Below, in pieces: positions 28,528-38,050 of a stretch of 64,000 nucleotides of DNA. The notes under the pieces were generated by a model. That model had not been told where the DNA came from, did not search any database, and saw only the letters and a list, made by a program, of their open reading frames with translations. This DNA is from Micavibrio sp. UBA2137 (lineage in GTDB: Bacteria; Pseudomonadota; Alphaproteobacteria; Micavibrionales; Micavibrionaceae). The stretch covers positions 172,860-236,859 of the forward strand of contig DCXL01000003.1 in NCBI GenBank assembly GCA_002328415.1. The letters run 5' to 3'. Made by a program: the position numbers and the translations under genes. Within the stretch, counting starts at the first letter, position 1, and each line of letters starts with the position of its first letter.

Positions 28528-28713
28528 AAAATCATTTGACAGCGTTACGTAATATATTAGATGTTTCTCTTGAAATACATACGCTGTGTGGCAAACTTGT
28601 AAAGCTAAAATTTCATGAGGATTTTTCGTCTCAGACCTATTTTTTCCTAAAAGTTTGGTTTATACATATGAGCGTAAAAACAGTTACAAATTGCAATCTG
28701 TAAAGAAAAGACA

Positions 28714-29271
28714 ATGACAGACACACCACAAAAGATATCCGATAACGATAAAAAAGAAGAGCCAACACGCCGTGACTTTCTCTATCTAACAGCAGCCTCT
28801 ATGGGTGCGGTTGCCGTGGGAAGCATTGCTTGGCCACTCGTCAATCAAATGAGTCCTGCCAAGGATACACTTGCTTTGGCCACCACGGAGGTTGATATCG
28901 CTCCTGTTGAGGTTGGTCAGGCGATTACAGTGATGTGGCGCGGAGCCCCTGTCTTTATTCGTCACAGAACAGATGAAGAAATTATGAAGGCACGTTCGGT
29001 CAAACTGGCTGATTTGCGTGACCCGCAAACAGATGAGGAACGTGTTCAAAAAGAAAAATGGTTGGTCATGACAGGTATCTGCACCCATTTGGGATGTGTG
29101 CCTTTGGGGCAAAAGCCAAGTGATCCAAAAGGGGATTATAATGGTTGGTTCTGTCCGTGCCACGGGTCACATTATGATACATCAGGCCGTATTCGTAAGG
29201 GGCCTGCACCAACAAATTTGGTTATTCCCCCATATGAATTTACAGGCGATACAGTCGTAAAAATCGGCTAA
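28714..29271 (+). CDS. petA: Ubiquinol-cytochrome c reductase, Rieske iron-sulfur subunit
   Basis: Electron-carrying Rieske subunit of the cytochrome bc1 complex. The N-terminus carries a Tat-like signal anchor (TRRDFLYLTAASMG and a hydrophobic helix). The [2Fe-2S] cluster ligands are in CTHLGC and CPCHGSHYD. The 185-residue length is normal. It is the first gene of petABC; petB begins 29 bases later. Confidence 0.97.
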   Translation: MTDTPQKISDNDKKEEPTRRDFLYLTAASMGAVAVGSIAWPLVNQMSPAKDTLALATTEVDIAPVEVGQAITVMWRGAPVFIRHRTDEEIMKARSVKLADLRDPQTDEERVQKEKWLVMTGICTHLGCVPLGQKPSDPKGDYNGWFCPCHGSHYDTSGRIRKGPAPTNLVIPPYEFTGDTVVKIG

Positions 29272-29300
29272 GAGAATTTGGAAAAAAGAGGTTAGAAAAC

Positions 29301-30776
29301 ATGGCATCTGGTCCACGCGAAAAATTTGATAACAACGTCATTGAATGGGTCGACTCTCGTCTTCCGATTTTTACGATGTTACAAAAGGAATATGGTGTTT
29401 TTCCGACGCCAAAGAACTTTAATTACTTTTGGAACTTCGGTGCGATCCTCATGATCATGCTCGGTATCATGATTATCACAGGTATTACGCTTGCGATGCA
29501 CTACACAGCCAATGCGAACCTTGCCTTTGATAGTGTAGAGCGCATCATGCGTGATGTGAATTACGGCTGGCTATTGCGTTATATTCACGCAAATGGGGCG
29601 TCCTTCTTCTTTATCGCTGTTTATATCCATATCTTTCGTGGTCTTTATTATGGGTCATACAAGCAACCGCGCGAGTTGCTCTGGATGTTCGGGGTAACAA
29701 TCTTTCTTCTTATGATGGCGACGGCCTTTATGGGCTATGTACTTCCGTGGGGGCAGATGAGCTTCTGGGGTGCGCAGGTCATTACGAGCTTCTTCTCGGC
29801 TATTCCGTTAGTGGGTGAGGAAATCACAGTTTGGTTACGTGGTGGCTTTTCAATCGATAACGCTACACTCACACGCTTCTTTGCGCTTCATTACTTAATG
29901 CCGTTTGTGATTGCGGCTGTTGTTGCACTTCATGTGTGGGCACTGCATGTCACAGGCTCGAACAACCCACTTGGGATTGATGTCAAAACAAAGCAGGACA
30001 CGCTGCCTTTCAATCCATACTACACAATTAAGGATTCATTTGGTGTTCTTGTCTTTATGCTCTTTTACGTTGGCTTTGTATTCTTTGCACCAAACGTACT
30101 CGGACATGCTGATAACTACATTCCTGCCAACCCTCTGGTAACACCGGCGCATATTGTGCCTGAATGGTACTTCCTGCCATTTTATGCGATTTTGCGTGCC
30201 TTTACCTTTGGGGTAAATCTGCCAATCTTAATTGGTTTGGCCATTACCGCTTTTGCGATGAAGCCGTTTTTCTCTAACAAAACAAAAGAAGAGATTAACT
30301 TGAAAACGGTAGGAATTACTTTTGCTATTGCGGGTATCTTCTTCCTGATTGGTTATTTCTCGCAATATCAGCTTGAAAGTGGAGAGACGATGATATTGGG
30401 TGGCTCATTTATTTCGGCAGCCTTCATTGATGCAAAGCTTTGCGGTGTGTTGGCCATGTTTGGCTCAATTGCTATTCTGTTTGTTTTGCCATTCATGGAT
30501 AAACATCCAGTGCGTTCTGCACGTTTCCGTCCATGGTTCCGCATTGCGACACTGCTTCTTGTGTTGGATTTCTTTGTGCTTATGGTCTGTGGTGCTAAGC
30601 CTGCTGAAGGTTTCTGGGTACCGCTTTCGCAAGTTGCGATGCTTTATTACATGGGGTACTTCATCATCGGTATTCCGTTTTTAAGTAAATTTGAACCTGT
30701 CCTAGACCTGCCTGACAGTATTCATCAGGCGGTAACACAGGGCAAAACGAAAAAGTCTGTTAAGAAAAAGGCATAA
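29301..30776 (+). CDS. petB: Cytochrome b subunit of bc1 complex, with internal extension
   Basis: Membrane core of the bc1 complex, carrying both b haems. Haem ligands are H96, H110, H197 and H211 (RYIHANG, VYIHIFRG, ALHYLM, LHVWALH), and the quinol-oxidation motif PEWY is at 287-290. At 491 residues it is longer than the usual 400-430: about 70 residues lie between FYAILRAF and DAKLCGVLAMFGS, holding two extra hydrophobic stretches (GLAITAFAM and TFAIAGIFFLIGYF). In standard proteins these flanks are nearly adjacent. The C-terminus is basic. The reading frame is unbroken and petC follows after four bases. Confidence 0.96.
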   Translation: MASGPREKFDNNVIEWVDSRLPIFTMLQKEYGVFPTPKNFNYFWNFGAILMIMLGIMIITGITLAMHYTANANLAFDSVERIMRDVNYGWLLRYIHANGASFFFIAVYIHIFRGLYYGSYKQPRELLWMFGVTIFLLMMATAFMGYVLPWGQMSFWGAQVITSFFSAIPLVGEEITVWLRGGFSIDNATLTRFFALHYLMPFVIAAVVALHVWALHVTGSNNPLGIDVKTKQDTLPFNPYYTIKDSFGVLVFMLFYVGFVFFAPNVLGHADNYIPANPLVTPAHIVPEWYFLPFYAILRAFTFGVNLPILIGLAITAFAMKPFFSNKTKEEINLKTVGITFAIAGIFFLIGYFSQYQLESGETMILGGSFISAAFIDAKLCGVLAMFGSIAILFVLPFMDKHPVRSARFRPWFRIATLLLVLDFFVLMVCGAKPAEGFWVPLSQVAMLYYMGYFIIGIPFLSKFEPVLDLPDSIHQAVTQGKTKKSVKKKA

Positions 30777-30780
30777 GGTT

Positions 30781-31569
30781 ATGAAGCTTACAAAAACATT
30801 TTGCACTGTTCTGGCTGTGGTTGGTTTGATTGGATTTTCAAATCTCTCTTATGCTGCAGGCGAGGCTGAAGAGCTTCCCGATATGTCATGGGAATTTGAA
30901 GGGCCTTTTGGACATTATGATAAGGCCGCGTTGCAACGTGGTTTACAGGTTTACCGTAATGTGTGTTCTGCCTGTCATTCATTGAAACGCGTGCGCTTCC
31001 GTAACCTAGAGGCACTTGGCTATGATGAAAGCCAGATAAAGGCTATCGCCGCTGAATACACTGTGACAGATGGGCCTAATGACGAGGGTGAAATGTTTGA
31101 CCGCCCTGCACGTCCTAGTGATGCTTTTCCATCGCCTTATGCCAATGATAAGCAAGCAGCTTATGCGAATAACGGTGCTATTCCACCTGACTTGTCATTG
31201 ATTACAAAGGCACGTGCAGGTGGTGCGACATACACTGCGGCACTTCTTCACGGGTATGAGGACCCGCCAGCAGAATGGGCCGAGAAGAACCAGCTTCTTC
31301 CCGGCCAGTATTACAACAAATATATGGCAGGACACGTCATTGCGATGCCGCCGCCACTTGCTGAAGGGCAAGTTGCTTATGAGGATGGTACAGAGACAAC
31401 GGTAGAACAATATTCCCGCGATGTTGCCCATTTCCTAAACTGGGCGGCCGAACCAGAATTGGAAGAGCGCAAGCGTATGGGTGTTAAAGTATTTCTGTTC
31501 CTACTTGCATTTGCAGGTATTATGTTTGCTGTGAAAAAGCGTGTTTGGTCGGACATAAAAGGTAAGTAA
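30781..31569 (+). CDS. petC: Cytochrome c1 subunit of bc1 complex
   Basis: Haem c-containing subunit that passes electrons to cytochrome c. It has a signal peptide (cleaved after about SYA), the haem site CSACH at 62-66, the probable methionine ligand in VIAMPPPL, and a C-terminal membrane anchor (VFLFLLAFAGIMFAV) followed by basic residues. Length 262 is typical. Last gene of the petABC operon; a DUF924 gene follows after seven bases and may be read from the same transcript. Confidence 0.97.
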   Translation: MKLTKTFCTVLAVVGLIGFSNLSYAAGEAEELPDMSWEFEGPFGHYDKAALQRGLQVYRNVCSACHSLKRVRFRNLEALGYDESQIKAIAAEYTVTDGPNDEGEMFDRPARPSDAFPSPYANDKQAAYANNGAIPPDLSLITKARAGGATYTAALLHGYEDPPAEWAEKNQLLPGQYYNKYMAGHVIAMPPPLAEGQVAYEDGTETTVEQYSRDVAHFLNWAAEPELEERKRMGVKVFLFLLAFAGIMFAVKKRVWSDIKGK

Positions 31570-31576
31570 GGATCGC

Positions 31577-32128
31577 ATGAAGGATAGCCGTCAGGACATC
31601 ATTGATTTTTGGTTTGTGGAAACACAGCCCCAACAATGGTTTCAAAAAAATCCTGATTTTGATGCGTTAATTAAAGAAAACTTTCTTGAGACCTATCAAT
31701 CTGCGCGTTCTGGTCATTTGGATGATTGGAAAAAGGACGCCGATGGTTGTCTTGCGCTTTGCCTTCTTCTTGACCAGTTTCCCCGCAATATGTTCCGTGG
31801 TGATCCGCAGGCTTTTGCCACAGATGGTCAGGCACTTTTGATTGCAAAATACGCCATAAGTAAAGGTTTCGACCAGATTATGGAGCCAATTAAGCGCCGC
31901 TTTCTGTATTTGCCGTTTGAACATAGTGAGTCCATGTCCGACCAAAAGCGTAGCCTTGAGCTGTTTCATAAGATGCAAGCCGATGATCCGCTGGGATATC
32001 AATATGCACGCCGTCATTTTGATGTGATTGAACGCTTTGGGCGCTTTCCGCATCGCAATTCTATTTTAAACCGAGAAAGCACACCTGAAGAGGAGGCGTT
32101 TAATGCACTTCCCAACACGGGCTTTTAA
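31577..32128 (+). CDS. DUF924 family protein
   Basis: A 183-residue soluble all-helical protein. DUF924 hallmarks are visible: DIIDFWFVETQPQQWF at the start, LALCLLLDQFPRNMFRGDPQ in the middle, FLYLPFEHSESMSDQKRS, and GRFPHRNSILNRESTPEE near the end. The fold is TPR-like in known structures. No biochemical role is established. Placement directly after petC suggests co-transcription but not a shared function. Confidence 0.9.
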   Translation: MKDSRQDIIDFWFVETQPQQWFQKNPDFDALIKENFLETYQSARSGHLDDWKKDADGCLALCLLLDQFPRNMFRGDPQAFATDGQALLIAKYAISKGFDQIMEPIKRRFLYLPFEHSESMSDQKRSLELFHKMQADDPLGYQYARRHFDVIERFGRFPHRNSILNRESTPEEEAFNALPNTGF

Positions 32129-32204
32129 GGGTTAAGCACAAGATTAATATCAATTTTTTACAGGCCAGCTTTATCCGCAGGGTAAAGTGGCGTAGAGTTT
32201 GTTC

Positions 32205-33887
32205 ATGAGCCCAACATTTATATTTCTGCAAATCCTGTCTAGCATCTGTATTCTTCTCTTTGGCCTGATGATGGTGCGCAAAGGGGCAACGCGTGCCTTT
32301 GGTGCGTCCTTGCGTGACTTCTTGGCCAAAACAGCAGGGAGCAAGATCAAAGGCTTTATTGCAGGTGTCATTGCAACCGTTATCTTGCAAAGCTCAACTG
32401 CGACAACAATGCTGATTTCCAGCTTTGTTGGGCGTGGTCTTTTGGGTGTCACGGGTGGTTTGGCGATTGTTTTGGGGGCAGATGTCGGGACAACATTGGT
32501 CGCACAAATTTTGACCTTTGACCTGTCGTGGTTGGCGCCGATTTGTTTGATTATTGGTTATGTGCTTCATACGAATAAATCCAATGCTAATACCAAGAAA
32601 CAGGTCGGGCGTATTATCTTTGGATTGGGGATGATGCTTTTGGCTTTGGCCATGATCAAAGATGTCGCACTCCCACTTGGAGAGTCGGAAAACTTTAAGG
32701 CTGTGCTCAAGCCGCTGGCAACTGACCCTATTTTCGCACTGATATTAGCAGCGCTCCTGACATGGTTGTTCCATTCATCACTGGCCATGGTCTTGATGAT
32801 TTCATCGTTTTTTATTGTCGGGATTGTTCCTTTCCATGTGGCGCTTGTTATGGTTTTGGGGGCAAATATCGGGAATGTTTTCCCCGCGGTAATTTCTGCA
32901 CGCGCTGACTCGGTTAATGCCCTGCGCATTCCCGTTGGGAACCTTGTCATGCGTGCCGTTGGTGTGCTCGCCTTTTTCCCGTTTATGGTCAAAATTGCAG
33001 ACTGGATTACAGTTGAATATGGTGCATCTGAATGGGCGATTGTGATGTTCCATACAGGCTTTAACGTTGTTCTGGCGATTGTGTTTTTGCCACTGACAAA
33101 GTTAATTGCCCGTATTGTTCGCCGTATTGTTCCCTATGTCACAGAGGGTAAAGATACGACTAAACCTGTCTATCTTAAGGAAAGTGAACAAGGAACACCG
33201 TTTTTAGGGCTGATGGGTGCGTCACGTGAAGTGCTGCGTTTGGCTGAACTCAGCGTGGATATGCTAGAGCTATGTCAAGGTGCGTTTGAAAAGAATGACA
33301 TGCAAAAGCTTCTCAAGGCGCGTGAGATGGACAATGTCATTGATGATTTATTTGCGCAGGTCAAAACCTATCTGGCGCGCATGAACGCCAATATTTTGAC
33401 TGAAAAAGAGGCTAAGCGACATTTTGAGATTATGACCTTTGCGGTCAATATTGAGCATATTGGGGATGTGATTGACCGTAATTTGTTGGTCATGGTTGAA
33501 AAGAAAATTAAACAGAACAAAAAATTTTCAAAAGAAGGCTATGCCGAAATTCAAAGTCTTTTTGGTATGGTTCTGGATTCATTGGAGCTGGCGCAAAAGG
33601 TCTTTATTTCGCAAGATGTGTCACTCGCGCGTCAACTGGTGAAAAATAAAACTGAAATCAAAAACGCTGAAATAAGAACCTCGCGCGCACACATTTCAAG
33701 ATTAAGCGAGGGCGTTCCTGAAACGCTTGATACCAGTTCGATGCATTTAGATATGATCCGTGATTTACGCCGTATTAATGCACTTGTCACAAGTGTTGCC
33801 TATCCGCTTCTTGAAGAGGAGGGGCATTTAAACAAGTCGCGCCTGCGCCCACGTGATAAAGTGAAGAAATCAAAAACCAAGGAGTAA
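32205..33887 (+). CDS. Na+/phosphate cotransporter with PhoU-like domain
   Basis: NptA/PiT-type II sodium-phosphate cotransporter of 560 residues. The inverted repeat typical of the family is visible: ILQSSTATTMLISSF in the first half and LFHSSLAMVLMISSF in the second, each within a run of membrane helices (about eight altogether, residues 5-310). The cytoplasmic C-terminal half is helical with two PhoU-like segments. I start at the ATG 32205 rather than the TTG two codons earlier. It lies four bases before the aldehyde dehydrogenase. Confidence 0.9.
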   Translation: MSPTFIFLQILSSICILLFGLMMVRKGATRAFGASLRDFLAKTAGSKIKGFIAGVIATVILQSSTATTMLISSFVGRGLLGVTGGLAIVLGADVGTTLVAQILTFDLSWLAPICLIIGYVLHTNKSNANTKKQVGRIIFGLGMMLLALAMIKDVALPLGESENFKAVLKPLATDPIFALILAALLTWLFHSSLAMVLMISSFFIVGIVPFHVALVMVLGANIGNVFPAVISARADSVNALRIPVGNLVMRAVGVLAFFPFMVKIADWITVEYGASEWAIVMFHTGFNVVLAIVFLPLTKLIARIVRRIVPYVTEGKDTTKPVYLKESEQGTPFLGLMGASREVLRLAELSVDMLELCQGAFEKNDMQKLLKAREMDNVIDDLFAQVKTYLARMNANILTEKEAKRHFEIMTFAVNIEHIGDVIDRNLLVMVEKKIKQNKKFSKEGYAEIQSLFGMVLDSLELAQKVFISQDVSLARQLVKNKTEIKNAEIRTSRAHISRLSEGVPETLDTSSMHLDMIRDLRRINALVTSVAYPLLEEEGHLNKSRLRPRDKVKKSKTKE

Positions 33888-33891
33888 TCCC

Positions 33892-35406
33892 ATGACCCCA
33901 TCAGAGATTTTAAAGCATTTTGAATTAGATAAAGTCAGCAAAAGTGATGGGGATTTAAAGGTCAGCTCGCCCATAGATGGTCAGGAAATTGCCACGCTTT
34001 CACAAACATCTCTTCAGGATATTGATAAACAAATCGCGTGCGCACATGACGCGTTTAAAATATGGCGTGCGACACCAGCTCCGGTGCGCGGCGAACTCAT
34101 TCGTCTGTTTGGTGAGGAACTGCGTCAGAATAAGGACGAGTTAGGACGGCTTGTTACCTTGGAAAATGGTAAGGTTTTATCTGAGGGCTTGGGTGAAGTT
34201 CAGGAAATGATTGATATCTGTGACTTTGCTGTGGGCTTGTCGCGTCAGCTTTATGGGTTAACAATTGCCTCGGAGCGCCCAGGCCATGCCATGCGCGAAG
34301 TTTGGCAACCATTGGGTGTTGTGGGCGTTATCTCGGCCTTTAATTTCCCTGTGGCGGTCTGGGCGTGGAACGCAGCCTTGGCCTATGTATGCGGGAACGC
34401 CATCATCTGGAAGCCTTCTGAAAAAACACCTTTGACGGCGTTGGCCTGTCAGAATTTGTTTGAAAAGGCAGTTGCAAATTATCGCAAGGCAGGGCATGAC
34501 GCACCAGACCATTTGTTACATGTGATTGTTGGCGGCCGTGAACACGGGGCCGCGATGGTGAACAATCATAAGGTCGCACTTGTCAGTGCCACAGGAAGCG
34601 GCAATATGGGCCGTGCTGTCGCGCAAGATTTGTCAACGCGTTTGGGTAAAAGCTTGCTCGAGCTGGGCGGCAATAATGCCATGATTGTAACCACTTCCGC
34701 TGATTTGGATATGGCCTTGCGCGCGATTTTGTTCTCAGCCGTTGGGACGGCAGGTCAACGCTGCACAACATTGCGTCGTTTGATTGTCCATGAAGCTGTT
34801 GTTGATGATCTGTTGCCAAAACTGGTTAAGGCCTATCAGTCTTTGCCGATTGGCAACCCGCTTGATAAAGAAACACTTGTCGGGCCGTTGATTGATGCTG
34901 ATGCGCTGTCCATGATGCTCGAGGCTGTCGCCAATGCGAAAGCCCAAGGCGGTGAAGTGCTTTGCGGTGGAAAAGAGGCATCTGGTGATGTGCCTGAAGG
35001 TGGTGCCTATCCTGAGCCTGCCATTATCCGCATGCCTGAACAATCTGATATTGTGCAACATGAAACATTTGCCCCCATCCTTTATGTGATGACTTATAAA
35101 ACTTTGGATGAGGCGATTGCGATAAATAATGATGTGCCACAAGGGCTATCATCTTGCATTTTCACAACCGATATCCGCGAGGCTGAAACATTCCTCTCAT
35201 CTGTAGGAAGTGATTGCGGGATAGCCAACGTTAATATCGGGCCTAGTGGGGCTGAAATTGGTGGTGCCTTTGGTGGTGAAAAAGAAACAGGCGGCGGCCG
35301 TGAAAGTGGCTCTGATGCTTGGAAAACCTATATGCGTCGCCAAACACAGACAATCAATTACTCAACGGCTTTGCCTTTGGCACAGGGCGTAAAGTTTGAT
35401 GTTTAA
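33892..35406 (+). CDS. Aldehyde dehydrogenase, ALDH7 (aminoadipate-semialdehyde) type
   Basis: NAD(P)-dependent aldehyde dehydrogenase, 504 residues. Catalytic cysteine is in TAGQRCTTLRR and catalytic glutamate in LLELGGNNAMIV. The combination ELGGNNA and GQRCTTLRRL is characteristic of the ALDH7/AmaB group, which oxidises alpha-aminoadipic semialdehyde in lysine breakdown. NFPVAVWAWN and KPSEKTPL are the nucleotide and active-site tunnel motifs. The true substrate cannot be read from sequence, and no other lysine catabolism genes are nearby. Confidence 0.9.
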   Translation: MTPSEILKHFELDKVSKSDGDLKVSSPIDGQEIATLSQTSLQDIDKQIACAHDAFKIWRATPAPVRGELIRLFGEELRQNKDELGRLVTLENGKVLSEGLGEVQEMIDICDFAVGLSRQLYGLTIASERPGHAMREVWQPLGVVGVISAFNFPVAVWAWNAALAYVCGNAIIWKPSEKTPLTALACQNLFEKAVANYRKAGHDAPDHLLHVIVGGREHGAAMVNNHKVALVSATGSGNMGRAVAQDLSTRLGKSLLELGGNNAMIVTTSADLDMALRAILFSAVGTAGQRCTTLRRLIVHEAVVDDLLPKLVKAYQSLPIGNPLDKETLVGPLIDADALSMMLEAVANAKAQGGEVLCGGKEASGDVPEGGAYPEPAIIRMPEQSDIVQHETFAPILYVMTYKTLDEAIAINNDVPQGLSSCIFTTDIREAETFLSSVGSDCGIANVNIGPSGAEIGGAFGGEKETGGGRESGSDAWKTYMRRQTQTINYSTALPLAQGVKFDV

Positions 35407-35571
35407 AAACGGGCGCTTTAGTTGATTCGAATTTCAATGTTATGGGAGGTGTTTTTTCTAACCGCCTGAAACCATTTTAAAAAGTTTTTATGCGACTTCT
35501 CTAATTTGCCGAAGCACCTAAAACGCGCTATACTTAATGTATCATCCATTAACTTTTTATAAGGAGGATAC

Positions 35572-35763
35572 ATGTCACAACATGGTCTACAAACTTCGAG
35601 TGCCAGCCACTTGGAAGCTCTCATTTCTAAGCACCACGCCCTCGAAAACAAAATTCATAAAGAAGAAAAAAGACCACTTCCAAGTGATACTGTGTTACGC
35701 AATTTGAAGCTGAAAAAGCTCCATATCAAAGAGGAGCTGGAGCGTATTAAACAAGCTTCATAA
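35572..35763 (+). CDS. DUF465 (YdcH-like) small protein
   Basis: A 63-residue helical protein: a histidine-containing HLEALISKHHALENKI segment, a short turn (PLPSDT), then KKLHIKEELERIK. This helix-loop-helix layout is DUF465. It has a strong ribosome site (AAGGAGG) just before ATG and a terminator immediately after, so it is a monocistronic, probably well-expressed gene. Function unknown. Confidence 0.88.
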   Translation: MSQHGLQTSSASHLEALISKHHALENKIHKEEKRPLPSDTVLRNLKLKKLHIKEELERIKQAS

Positions 35764-35774
35764 GCGAGATTGAA

Positions 35775-35804
35775 AAAAGCCCCGAATGAGGGGCTTTTCT
35801 TTTA
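35775..35804. terminator. Bidirectional intrinsic terminator between DUF465 and trcR
   Basis: AAAAGCCCC (35775-35783) pairs perfectly with GGGGCTTTT (35790-35798) around a six-base loop, with T-rich sequence after it on the plus strand and A-rich sequence before it, so it can end both the plus-strand DUF465 gene and the minus-strand gene ending at 35824. Confidence 0.9.
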
Positions 35805-35823
35805 TTTGTTCTTTTTGGGTGTT

Positions 35824-36528
35824 CTATGACTTTAGGAAGTTCGAAAAGTCAAAGGCCGACGTGCCTTCGCCAGAATTCTCACCGCTCTCATCATTTGACT
35901 CAGACATGGCAGAGGCTGCGTTTTCTGATTTCTGGGCAAGTGCATCTTTGCGCTTTTGCAATTCTTCTTCGGGATCACGGCCTGCGGCTTTATGCCCTTT
36001 GGCAGAGGCGGCATCCAGTTCCTTATATGTGCAAAGACCAAGATCAGCAGGGTTGCGCGGACGAATATTTGCAATATTTGCGTGTGAGCGCTCACGAATA
36101 GCCTTGATTGTTGGCTTGGTTGTTCCAACAAGTTTGCAGATTTGTGCATCTGAAATCTCAGGATGGTTTTTGACCAGATAGGCAATCGCATCAGGCTTGT
36201 CACCGCGCTTGGATACAGGCGTGTAACGTGGGCCTTTTGAACGGATATTGATCGGAGGAAGCTTGCTTTTCTCGGCCTTCAATGACTTTGAATTGTCTTC
36301 TTCGCATTTTTTGATTTCGTCTTGTGTCAAAAGACCTTCATCGATTGGGCTTTTGCCTACGATACCTTTACCGATATCACCATCGGCGAGGGCCTGTACT
36401 TCGATTGTGTGAAGTTCAGTAAATTCGGCAATTTGATTGAATGTCAAAAGTGTGTTGTCAATCAACCAAACGGCTGTCGCCTTTGGCATGATCGGTTTGC
36501 TAATATCAACGCGTGTGGCTTTGGCCAT
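35824..36528 (-). CDS. trcR: Cell-cycle transcriptional regulator TrcR (DUF1013)
   Basis: A 234-residue cytoplasmic protein of the alphaproteobacterial DUF1013 family, described as the cell-cycle regulator TrcR. The N-terminal part has MPKATAVWLIDNTLLTFNQI and IGKGIVGKSPID; the central part has a helix-turn-helix-like segment DAQICKLVGTTKPTIKAIRE followed by HANIANIRPRNPADLGLC, which is the most family-specific stretch. The tail is acidic and Ser-rich. Together with ctrA it marks the class of organism. It diverges from the DUF1192 gene. Confidence 0.9.
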   Translation of the reverse strand: MAKATRVDISKPIMPKATAVWLIDNTLLTFNQIAEFTELHTIEVQALADGDIGKGIVGKSPIDEGLLTQDEIKKCEEDNSKSLKAEKSKLPPINIRSKGPRYTPVSKRGDKPDAIAYLVKNHPEISDAQICKLVGTTKPTIKAIRERSHANIANIRPRNPADLGLCTYKELDAASAKGHKAAGRDPEEELQKRKDALAQKSENAASAMSESNDESGENSGEGTSAFDFSNFLKS

Positions 36529-36714
36529 AGTAATCTCCGTTTTTTAAAATCTTAAAAATAATGGTTTCCATATCTGACAAATGCGCTTCAGGCCTTTGCC
36601 AAGTGACAGGTGTAAATCCGTCGGGAATATAAATGTTATAATCTGCTTTTTATCGGATTGCCAGTCTTTTCTATTGTTTGCAATTTAAGAGCGTTTTGGC
36701 TAGATTACGCATCT

Positions 36715-36897
36715 ATGTTTGACGATGATGACGCGCCCAGAAATATGCCCAAGCCGCTCAAAAATCTTGAGCCGCTTTCCGTTGAGGATTTACAAGATTA
36801 TATCCGCGATTTACAGATCGAGGTGCAGCGCGCAGAAACGGAATTGAAAAAGAAAAAAGACTATTCAGCCAATCTGGATTCATTTTTTAAAGATTAG
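36715..36897 (+). CDS. DUF1192 small protein
   Basis: A 60-residue acidic protein beginning MFDDDDAPRNMPKPL, then LEPLSVEDLQDYI, a short coiled coil and the end NLDSFFKD. This pattern is DUF1192, a small alphaproteobacterial family without known function. Start chosen at 36715; the longer frame from 36658 adds hydrophobic residues foreign to the family. guaC begins 32 bases later. Confidence 0.85.
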   Translation: MFDDDDAPRNMPKPLKNLEPLSVEDLQDYIRDLQIEVQRAETELKKKKDYSANLDSFFKD

Positions 36898-36929
36898 AAA
36901 ACGACTTATAATATAAAGGATAAAGACTT

Positions 36930-37985
36930 ATGAGAATTGAAGAAGACCTGAAACTGGATTTCAAGGACGTTCTTATTCGCCCGAAACGCTCGACACTTTC
37001 AACACGTAAAGATGTTGATATTTCGCGTAGTTTCAAATTCAAGCACAGCAAAGAAAAATTTGAGGGCGTGCCGATTGTTGCCGCTAATATGGATGGCGTT
37101 GGCACAATGGACATGGCGCGTGCCTTTCATAAGGATGGCAATGGTTTGAGCGTTGCGCTTACAAAGCACTATGATAAGGACGTTCTTGTTGAGTTCTTCA
37201 AAAGCAAGGCCGCGGCAAATGCATGGTATAGCATTGGAACAGCCGAACGCGATTTGGAAAAATTACAAGCCGTGCTTAAGGACCTTAAGAAAGAGGTGGT
37301 AACACCTATTAATCGTATCTGCCTTGACGTAGCAAACGGCTATTCACAAGCCTTTATCGATTACGTGAAAACAATTCGTGACCTCTTTCCAAATTGCCTT
37401 CTGATGGCGGGAAATGTTGTAACAGGTGAGATGACAGAGGAACTTATTTTGAGTGGCGCTGACATTGTAAAGGTGGGCATTGGTCCAGGAAGTGTTTGTA
37501 CAACACGTAAAATGACAGGGATCGGCTACCCGCAACTTTCAGCGGTGATTGAATGTGCCGATGCAGCGCACGGGCTTGGCGGACATGTTTGTTCAGATGG
37601 CGGATGTACTGTACCAGGGGACATTGCCAAGGCCTTTGGTGGTGGTGCTGATTTTGTCATGCTTGGGGGAATGCTCTCAGGCCACGATGAAAGTGAAATG
37701 AAGGTCATTGAAAAAGACGGCGAAAAATTTGTCGAATTTTATGGCATGTCTTCAAGCACAGCCATGGATAAACACTCAGGTGGCGTTGCCAATTATCGTG
37801 CGAGTGAGGGAAAAACAGTTCATGTTCCTTATCGCGGTTCAGTTGAAAATACGTTGCAGGATGTTTTGGGCGGGTTGCGCTCAACATGCACTTATGTTGG
37901 GGCCAAGCGTTTGAAGGAGTTGTCTAAGCGCACAAGTTTTATTCGTGTTTCACAACAATTGAATACAGTTTTCGGGAATGGTTAA
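36930..37985 (+). CDS. guaC: GMP reductase
   Basis: NADPH-dependent reductive deamination of GMP to IMP in purine salvage. This IMPDH/GMPR-family barrel of 351 residues lacks the CBS domains of IMP dehydrogenase, as expected for GMP reductase. Catalytic C190 lies in GIGPGSVCTTR, followed by GIGYPQLSAV and GGADFVMLGGMLSGHDE, both typical. Residues YGMSS form the phosphate-binding flap. A single-copy gene with its own leader. Confidence 0.95.
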   Translation: MRIEEDLKLDFKDVLIRPKRSTLSTRKDVDISRSFKFKHSKEKFEGVPIVAANMDGVGTMDMARAFHKDGNGLSVALTKHYDKDVLVEFFKSKAAANAWYSIGTAERDLEKLQAVLKDLKKEVVTPINRICLDVANGYSQAFIDYVKTIRDLFPNCLLMAGNVVTGEMTEELILSGADIVKVGIGPGSVCTTRKMTGIGYPQLSAVIECADAAHGLGGHVCSDGGCTVPGDIAKAFGGGADFVMLGGMLSGHDESEMKVIEKDGEKFVEFYGMSSSTAMDKHSGGVANYRASEGKTVHVPYRGSVENTLQDVLGGLRSTCTYVGAKRLKELSKRTSFIRVSQQLNTVFGNG

Positions 37986-38050
37986 TTGCTTTTTTATAAT
38001 GTGACCAGTATTGTAGGTTGCTAAATAACTTTGAGATAAGGGCTTCGAAT

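Noticed and set aside
28536..28564. TTGACA upstream of petA as a promoter
   Set aside because: A perfect -35 hexamer, but no -10 element at 16-18 bases spacing.
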